This document shows positions 8,213 to 11,996 of a DNA stretch of 11,996 nt, one piece after another. The stretch comes from Syntrophaceae bacterium UBA5761 (GTDB lineage: Bacteria; Desulfobacterota; Syntrophia; Syntrophales; UBA4778): the NCBI GenBank assembly GCA_002418885.1, contig DIEZ01000073.1, positions 1 through 11,996 on the forward strand, written 5' to 3'. The number at the start of each line of letters is the position of its first letter. Positions within the stretch are counted from its first letter, which is position 1. The notes beneath the pieces were generated by a model. It did no database searches. It saw only the letters and a program-made list of their open reading frames with translations, and was not told the origin of the DNA. Made by a program: the position numbers and the translations under genes.

Positions 8213-8224
8213 CAACGATATTCA
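8206..8224 (+). repeat. Tandem 9-base direct repeat at 10-base period, possible operator
   Basis: CGATATTCA occurs at 8206-8214 and again at 8216-8224, so the copies lie one helical turn apart. It overlaps the predicted -10 and precedes the ribosome site of the MBL-fold gene. Such spacing fits two protomers of a regulator on one DNA face, but with only two copies this is speculative. Confidence 0.45.
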
Positions 8225-8248
8225 GTGAATAGCAAGGGGGTAAGGATC

Positions 8249-9145
8249 ATGAGATTTCGTAAGGCGGGAAAGGTCACGGACAACCTCTGGTATCTCGGCC
8301 GCGAGGAGGCCGGGGTTTACGTACTCGAGGGCAAGGCGAGCTCGATACTGATCAACGGCGGACTCAGTTACATCTTGCCGGATGTTCTCCGGCAGATGAA
8401 GGAGTTCGGCATCGACGCCGGGAAAATCGACAAGATCCTTATCCTCCATTCCCATTTCGACCACGTGGGCATCATTCCTTATTTTAAGAGGGCGTATCCC
8501 GCTGTCGAAGTTTACGCTTCGGAACCGGCGTGGAAAGTACTTGCGATGCCCAAGGCGATCGAGGTCATCAACAACTTCGGTAGGCTGAGCGCGAAGCATG
8601 TGGGCCTGGAAAGTGAGTTGGCGCCTTACGACCTCGACTGGCGTGACGACATCAAGGGAAAGACACTCGCAGAGGGCGATAGAATAGAGCTCGGGGGCGC
8701 CTTCCTCGAGATCATCTACACGCCGGGCCATACCAACTGTTCCATCTCTGCTTATCAACCGAACCTGAAGGCGATGTTCGCCTCCGACGCGGGGGGCATT
8801 CCGTACAGGGATACGTCTTTTCCGTCGATGAATACGAACATGGACCAGTATCTCCAGAGCCTGGAAAAACTGCGGGCCTACCCGGTCGCCTATCTCTGCG
8901 CCGACCATTACGGCTACATCACCGGAGAGGAAGCGGGAGGTTTCATCGACCTGACTCTTCGGGAGGGCCGCAAATGGAAGGCATACATGGAAGACGTGTA
9001 TCGTAAGTTTAACGGCGACATCGACGTGGCGAGCAAGGCAACAAATGAGTATTTCTACAGAGAAATGCCCGACTACTTCATCGCCCCCGACATCCTGGAG
9101 AGCGTATTCAAGGGGATGTACAAGTACATATCTAAGAACATCTGA
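8249..9145 (+). CDS. Metallo-beta-lactamase (MBL) fold metallohydrolase
   Basis: A 298-residue cytoplasmic hydrolase of the MBL superfamily, read from ATG 8249, which has AAGGGGG 8 bases upstream. A GTG at 8225 would add eight residues but has no ribosome site. The full set of metal ligands is visible: HSHFDH at 67-72 (His67, His69, Asp71, His72), His161 in TPGHTN, Asp180 in FASDAGG, and His220 in CADHYG. A two-metal active site is therefore expected. The pattern is that of the broad glyoxalase II-like group, with no true beta-lactamase hallmark, no rhodanese domain and no flavodoxin extension. The substrate cannot be told. Arginine codon use (about 6 AGR of 15) matches recD2 and the 3883 gene. 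It ends 12 bases before the stop of the convergent HEAT-like gene. Confidence 0.92.
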   Translation: MRFRKAGKVTDNLWYLGREEAGVYVLEGKASSILINGGLSYILPDVLRQMKEFGIDAGKIDKILILHSHFDHVGIIPYFKRAYPAVEVYASEPAWKVLAMPKAIEVINNFGRLSAKHVGLESELAPYDLDWRDDIKGKTLAEGDRIELGGAFLEIIYTPGHTNCSISAYQPNLKAMFASDAGGIPYRDTSFPSMNTNMDQYLQSLEKLRAYPVAYLCADHYGYITGEEAGGFIDLTLREGRKWKAYMEDVYRKFNGDIDVASKATNEYFYREMPDYFIAPDILESVFKGMYKYISKNI

Positions 9146-9157
9146 CCGGCTTCGCCG

Positions 9158-9625
9158 TCATTCTTGGCGGTGCCCCGGCCTGTTTTTATCCAGGCCCAGC
9201 TCCTCGAGGATCGCTTCCCGCACTTCGGGAGAAGTATCTTCCCGGAGGCGCTCGAAAAGAAAGCGTTCTGTTAGTGCATCTCCAGGCTCCGCCGTCCTCG
9301 CCAGATAGCGGCAGGCCGTGGCCCTGACGAGAGGCGCCGGGTCGCTCACAGCATATTTCTCCAGCGTCTCCCTTTCACCCAGACCTGCGAGGACCACCAA
9401 AAAGTGACGGCGGGTTCCGGGGAATCTGCAGGTCTTCAGGCATTCGACGAGCTCAGGGATGATATGTGCCCCGAGCTTGAGGCCGAGCGCCCAGGAAGCC
9501 CATACCTGCTCCACCTCGTCACCGACATGAAGAAGACGCCTCTGTGATTCGGCGTCGATTTTCAGGACGCTCTCGAATGTGTCGAACCTTTTTGCCGGAA
9601 AAGGTAAAACTCCCTCTCGGTTCAT
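9158..9625 (-). CDS. Small HEAT-repeat-like protein (155 aa)
   Basis: On the - strand, ATG at 9625-9623 is preceded by AGGAG (9634-9630) at 4 bases, giving 155 residues. A further in-frame ATG at 9649 lacks a ribosome site. The protein is alpha-helical with repeating HEAT signatures: a block around WASWALGLKLGAHIIPELVE, then DPAPLVRATACRYLAR, then DTSPEVREAILEELG. The last two carry the typical D-x-P-x-VR spacing. No catalytic residues, signal peptide or membrane segment are seen, so it is probably a protein-binding scaffold or adaptor in the cytoplasm. It is short for an HEAT-repeat protein and could be the remnant of a longer one. The partner is unknown. It converges with the MBL gene. Confidence 0.75.
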   Translation of the reverse strand: MNREGVLPFPAKRFDTFESVLKIDAESQRRLLHVGDEVEQVWASWALGLKLGAHIIPELVECLKTCRFPGTRRHFLVVLAGLGERETLEKYAVSDPAPLVRATACRYLARTAEPGDALTERFLFERLREDTSPEVREAILEELGLDKNRPGHRQE

Positions 9626-9669
9626 TGAGCTCCTGCCTTTGCTGCCCATGGAAGTTTGTTGCCTTTTCT

Positions 9670-9699
9670 ATTATGGGATTGTTCGCCTTTCATTTCCAG
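9670..9699 (-). promoter_or_regulatory. Possible promoter of the HEAT-like gene
   Basis: On the - strand, CTGGAA (9699-9694), an 18-base spacer and CATAAT (9675-9670, five of six -10 consensus bases) would start transcription near 9664. That gives a leader of about 38 bases before the ATG at 9625, which also favours this start over the ATG at 9649. Prediction is by eye. Confidence 0.35.
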
Positions 9700-9756
9700 T
9701 AAAACTTGCGACTAAAGGTTGAAGGCCTGGTAATAAGTCAAAATTGGGATGGCAAG

Positions 9757-9836
9757 GTAAAAAGCTCCAGATGCAAGGCGCGCAAATCATGGGAAGTGAG
9801 GCGTAGTTAGAGCTGCGCCGCAGGTGGACTTTTTAC
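9757..9836. repeat. Imperfect palindromic intergenic repeat (cruciform/MITE-like element)
   Basis: The two arms pair as GTAAAAAG, TCCA, TGC and GGCG on the left (9757-9764, 9766-9769, 9772-9774, 9777-9780) with CGCC, GCA, TGGA and CTTTTTAC on the right (9816-9819, 9820-9822, 9825-9828, 9829-9836). This totals 19 paired bases with small bulges. Flanking GGC (9751-9753) and GCC (9843-9845) extend the symmetry. The centre contains its own hairpin, GGCGTAG (9800-9806) with CTGCGCC (9813-9819) and loop TTAGAG, which competes with the long pairing. It resembles the roughly 100-base dispersed repeats with GCAAGGCG cores and TTTTTACGAGGCC ends that I recall from deltaproteobacterial genomes; only one copy is visible here. 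There is no transposase nearby. Confidence 0.6.
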
Positions 9837-10013
9837 GAGGCCGCCAAGATTGACGACAGAAGAAAGCAGCCATAACCGGGGTAGAGGTGCCGAATTACCG
9901 ATGTTACTTGTTTTATGCTGTGCTCGTTGATGACATTTGGGGTGGATTGTGCTAAGTCCTCTCGAGGAGGCCGGAACCGAGGAAGCGGCCGTAGACTACG
10001 CAGGAGTTTTTTT

Positions 10014-10382
10014 ATGACCACACCGGAAGGAACACCTCAAAAAGTCAGGATCAACCGGCAAAACCTTTATAAAGAAGAAGTCTTTACCGACGTGAGGGTT
10101 GCCGCCATCCGTCAGCTTACACCGGTCAAGACGAACGGGGAGGTCGACAAGAGCAGGAAAATCATCTTTTTCGGGCAGACGCAACTGGTTACGCCCCACG
10201 GCCCTCTTCCAATCCAGTTCCCCATCGAGGCGAAAAACCTCCATGAGGCGATAGAGAAATTTCCTGAGACCATGCAGAGTTTTATGGAAAAAATGATCGA
10301 AGAAGCGAAGGAAATGCAGCGTCAGGAACAGTCTCGTATCATCGTACCCGGCGCGAGCGAAAGCGGAGTCATCCTGAAATAA
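10014..10382 (+). CDS. Small conserved-looking hypothetical cytoplasmic protein (122 aa)
   Basis: ATG 10014 is preceded by AGGAG at 7 bases, which settles the start; the frame stays open upstream to 9915, but that extension is Arg/Gly-rich and lacks a ribosome site. The 122 residues show a basic N-terminus (QKVRINRQNLYKEEVFTD), a likely beta-rich part (VAAIRQLTPV, KIIFFGQTQLVTPHGPLPI), then a long amphipathic helix about 74-105 (NLHEAIEKFPETM to KEMQRQEQ) rich in Glu, Met and Lys, and a short tail. There is no signal peptide, membrane segment or Cys motif. I do not recognise a named family. It converges with the zincin gene, leaving a 66-base gap without a clear terminator. Confidence 0.78.
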   Translation: MTTPEGTPQKVRINRQNLYKEEVFTDVRVAAIRQLTPVKTNGEVDKSRKIIFFGQTQLVTPHGPLPIQFPIEAKNLHEAIEKFPETMQSFMEKMIEEAKEMQRQEQSRIIVPGASESGVILK

Positions 10383-10448
10383 CCTCGCTTTTTGGGTTTT
10401 ATGCGTCCGCACTGAAGTACACTCGATGTCGGGGGAAAAGGAAGTATG

Positions 10449-10826
10449 TTAATCGTAGCCCAACTCCGCCAACCTCGCATCGTCGATGCCGATGAAATGG
10501 GCGACTTCGTGCACCACCGTGATCTCTATCTGCCGCTCCAGTTCTTCGACCGTTCCACACATCTCTTCGAGGGGTTCCTGAAAGATGAATATACTGTCGG
10601 GATAAAGAGGCGGCTGTGTTTCGGAGCGCTCCAGAAGCGATGCTCCCACGTAAAGACCGAGGGGAAACGGTTCATCCGGCGGGATGCCGAGCTCTTCCAG
10701 CATGTCCCTGGGAGGGCGTTTCCTGACGGTGATCAAGACATTTTTTAGATGGCGGCGGATCGGTTTTGGGATGCGGTTGATGGCCCGCCTGACTACCTTG
10801 TCGAATTCCTTCTCGCTCAGTTTCAA
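10449..10826 (-). CDS. Metallopeptidase family protein (minimal zincin, PF06262-like)
   Basis: On the - strand the protein ends in HEVAHFIGIDDARLAELGYD. The zinc-binding HExxHxxGxxD motif is His106, Glu107, His110 and Asp116, very close to the C-terminus, as is typical of the small zincin_1 (formerly DUF1025) family. Starting from TTG at 10826-10824, with GGGG (10837-10834) 7 bases upstream, it is 125 residues, the usual family length. The frame is open up to 10991, but that part (Arg/Cys/Ser-rich) overlaps the end of the YciI gene and looks non-coding. Middle features are PFPLGLYVG and PDSIFIFQEPLEE, the latter a beta strand preceding the active-site helix. The physiological substrate of this family is not established. 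It is probably co-transcribed with the YciI gene 94 bases upstream. Confidence 0.88.
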   Translation of the reverse strand: MKLSEKEFDKVVRRAINRIPKPIRRHLKNVLITVRKRPPRDMLEELGIPPDEPFPLGLYVGASLLERSETQPPLYPDSIFIFQEPLEEMCGTVEELERQIEITVVHEVAHFIGIDDARLAELGYD

Positions 10827-10920
10827 CTCTAATCCCCGGCAGTCTGAGTCCGCCCCGAGAGGGCTCGTGACGGGATAGCGATGTTTCCCCCCCGGCGATA
10901 GAAGGCGGCTCGATGTGTGA

Positions 10921-11217
10921 TCAGGGTAAAAAAATCGGCGGCACTTTTGCCTTGAACACCTCGACCCTCTCCCATACCTTGCCGACCACATAGGGCTCTA
11001 CCTTGAGCCACTCGTCCAGCTCTGCCCGGGAAGGGAAATCCATCACCATCACGGAACCGACCATTTTTTCCTCGTCGTCCAGCATGGCTATGCCGTACAG
11101 GGCCTTGCCCTCGGCCTTCATCCTTGCCACACCGGCGAGATGTGCCTCCCGCTTGGCCATCCGCCTCTCCATCGCCCTGTAGTCTTTGCCGTCGTAACCA
11201 AAAACCAGAAATTGCAT
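10921..11217 (-). CDS. YciI-family protein
   Basis: This 98-residue - strand gene starts at ATG 11217-11215, directly preceded by a strong AAGGAGG (11228-11222) at 4 bases. The frame extends upstream to 11346, but the ribosome site fixes the start. The protein shows the YciI ferredoxin-like pattern: a first strand FLVFGYDGKD, a helix with RMAKREAHLAG (His26 in the conserved position), strands GIAMLDDEEKMVGSVMVMDF, then the characteristic AELDEWLKVEPYVVGKVWERVEV ending. YciI-like proteins are small dimeric proteins with a conserved His-Asp pair and mostly unknown reactions; here His26 with Asp47 or Asp48 could play that part. It lies upstream of the zincin gene on the same strand and is divergent from thiL. 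Confidence 0.9.
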   Translation of the reverse strand: MQFLVFGYDGKDYRAMERRMAKREAHLAGVARMKAEGKALYGIAMLDDEEKMVGSVMVMDFPSRAELDEWLKVEPYVVGKVWERVEVFKAKVPPIFLP

Positions 11218-11221
11218 GATA

Positions 11222-11228
11222 CCTCCTT
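11222..11228 (-). promoter_or_regulatory. Strong ribosome binding site of the YciI gene
   Basis: AAGGAGG on the - strand is a perfect Shine-Dalgarno core 4 bases from the ATG at 11217. It rules out the longer in-frame start at 11346. Confidence 0.8.
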
Positions 11229-11389
11229 GATTAGTTGACCGAATGGATATTTTTGAATTGCCGGTAAGCTCGCCGGTTTTGTCAGTCGGGCTTTTCAACA
11301 AAAGAACACATAAAAAACGAAAAATCAAGTAGGTCTGGGTCGGCATTTCCCGAGCCTCCGTGCTGATCAGAAAGGGGACGATTATTGAC

Positions 11390-11418
11390 TTGGAAATCTC
11401 GGTGCCATCTGTTATACA
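11390..11418 (+). promoter_or_regulatory. Predicted sigma70-type promoter upstream of thiL
   Basis: TTGGAA (11390-11395), a 17-base spacer and TATACA (11413-11418) form a reasonable promoter, leaving a leader of about 120 bases before the thiL ATG. A better -35 word, TTGACT (11385-11390), is poorly spaced at 22 bases. Prediction is by eye. Confidence 0.4.
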
Positions 11419-11428
11419 TTTTTATAAC
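11411..11428 (+). repeat. Perfect 6-base inverted repeat over the -10 region
   Basis: GTTATA (11411-11416), a 6-base spacer CATTTT, and TATAAC (11423-11428) form an 18-base dyad covering the predicted -10 and start site. It could be an operator for a repressor. Its low complexity means chance is also possible. Confidence 0.4.
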
Positions 11429-11544
11429 ACATTGAAATCATTGGATGCAATGACGGTACATGGGCATGATAACTTGCGTGAAGACGAACCTGTCCGCTGC
11501 CATGTCCGAAGATTCGATTGTCCGAGAGGAGGAAGAATTTTTCT

Positions 11545-11996
11545 ATGAACGAGGACGATTTTCTGGAAGCCCTGTTCAAGCGTTTACCTTCGTCGCCGCC
11601 CGGCCTGGTGATCCCTCCCGGCGACGATTGTGCGGGGTTGCGGATAGGTCGCGGCCGTCTTCTTCTTGTGGCCATCGACCAGCTCGTCGGAGGCAGGCAC
11701 TACGTCCTTGAGGGGCCGGGAGCCGCGAAACCTGAGGAGGCCGGAAGGAAGCTCCTTGCACGAAACTTGAGTGATGTCGCCGCGATGGGTGGACGGCCGC
11801 TTTATTGCCTGACGGCGACGGCGTCGAGCCCGCGTCGCGATGCGAGGTGGCTGCGGCGTTTTTTCGACGGCTTGATCGCCTTGGCCGGAGAATTCGGCGT
11901 CCTGATGGTCGGTGGCGACCTGGCGGTTGGGTTAGCCGATGATGTGGCGAGCCTCGCGGTTCTCGGCGAGGTCGCGGAGAGACGGGCCGTCCGCCG
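11545..11996 (+). CDS. thiL: Thiamine-monophosphate kinase ThiL, N-terminal part (runs off the window)
   Basis: From ATG 11545 the frame stays open to the window edge, giving 150 residues plus two bases. ThiL phosphorylates thiamine monophosphate to the active cofactor thiamine diphosphate in the cytoplasm, using ATP and magnesium. Visible family motifs are PPGDDCAGL (GDD at 26-28, ATP/metal binding), AIDQLVGGRHY (Asp45, His52), RKLLARNLSDVAAMGGRP (73-84 core, Asn74 and Asp77), and VGGDLAVG (GGD 123-125) followed by ASLAVLGEV. The spacing fits the PurM-like N-terminal domain. The second motif normally reads D-x-x-VEG-x-HF; here the Glu is Gly and Phe is Tyr, so the enzyme could be a divergent ThiL or a related PurM-fold kinase. 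The ribosome site is AGGAGG at 12 bases, a slightly long spacing. No thiamine biosynthesis neighbour is visible. Confidence 0.87.
   Translation, partial: MNEDDFLEALFKRLPSSPPGLVIPPGDDCAGLRIGRGRLLLVAIDQLVGGRHYVLEGPGAAKPEEAGRKLLARNLSDVAAMGGRPLYCLTATASSPRRDARWLRRFFDGLIALAGEFGVLMVGGDLAVGLADDVASLAVLGEVAERRAVR

Larger units (their letters stand above)
9626..10013. other. Intergenic gap between the divergent HEAT-like and 122-aa genes
   Basis: This stretch of about 390 bases holds the predicted HEAT-gene promoter (9670-9699, - strand), the palindromic repeat (9757-9836), and the ribosome site of the next gene (AGGAG, 10002-10006). Between 9837 and 10000 I see no reading frame with a ribosome site and no convincing promoter for the 122-residue gene. 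Confidence 0.6.
11218..11544. other. Intergenic gap between divergent YciI and thiL genes
   Basis: This 327-base stretch contains the YciI ribosome site, a candidate thiL promoter (11390-11418), an inverted repeat (11411-11428) and the thiL ribosome site (AGGAGG, 11527-11532). A run of A and T around 11310-11330 is also present. I looked for a TPP riboswitch ahead of thiL and saw no recognisable CTGAGA core. The YciI promoter is not clear. Confidence 0.6.

Noticed and set aside
9147..9157. Small hairpin CGGC-TTC-GCCG between the convergent MBL and HEAT-like genes as a bidirectional terminator
   Set aside because: The stem is only 4 base pairs and no proper T tract follows on either strand.
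9915..10013. Longer N-terminus for the 122-residue protein
   Set aside because: The extension is Arg/Gly-rich, low in complexity and has no ribosome site; AGGAG at 10002-10006 points to ATG 10014.
10446..10748. + strand reading frame opposite the zincin gene
   Set aside because: It is the mirror of a gene with a clear HExxHxxGxxD motif and shows no ribosome site or domain of its own.

Overview
The window looks like ordinary chromosome from a mid-to-high GC Gram-negative bacterium. I lean towards a Deltaproteobacteria/Desulfobacterota-type organism. That is inference from the mix of genes (RecD2 helicase, a DUF169 protein, an HEAT-repeat protein, a minimal zincin, an outer-membrane lipoprotein) and from the style of a dispersed palindromic repeat. 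No rRNA, tRNA, CRISPR array or insertion sequence was seen. I did not find a convincing new multi-gene system. The most unusual items are a disrupted radical SAM gene, the atypical codon use of the block around it, a lipoprotein hydrolase with a large unassigned N-terminal half, and a cruciform-forming intergenic repeat.

Layout. From 1 to 9145 everything reads on the + strand. First comes the end of a DUF169-type gene, whose stop codon overlaps the start of recD2 (ATGA). A 12-helix MFS transporter follows, then an unrecognised 333-residue protein with a very basic N-terminal tail. Next are a 653-residue alpha/beta-hydrolase lipoprotein, a broken radical SAM gene, and an intact metallo-beta-lactamase-fold hydrolase. 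From 9158 the orientation alternates. A small HEAT-like gene (-) converges on the hydrolase, and a roughly 390-base gap upstream of it carries a palindromic repeat. A 122-residue hypothetical gene (+) then converges on a minimal zincin metallopeptidase gene (-), which lies downstream of a YciI-family gene (-). Finally the 5' part of a thiamine-monophosphate kinase gene (thiL, +) runs off the window.

How the genes relate. The DUF169 gene and recD2 are probably translationally coupled, and the zincin and YciI genes may share a transcript. The remaining genes are separated by gaps of about 90 bases or more, or lie on opposite strands, and show no shared pathway. The lipoprotein hydrolase and broken radical SAM gene (about 4981-8128) use AGG/AGA for arginine clearly less often than the genes on both sides. 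This suggests that the block has a different history from its surroundings.
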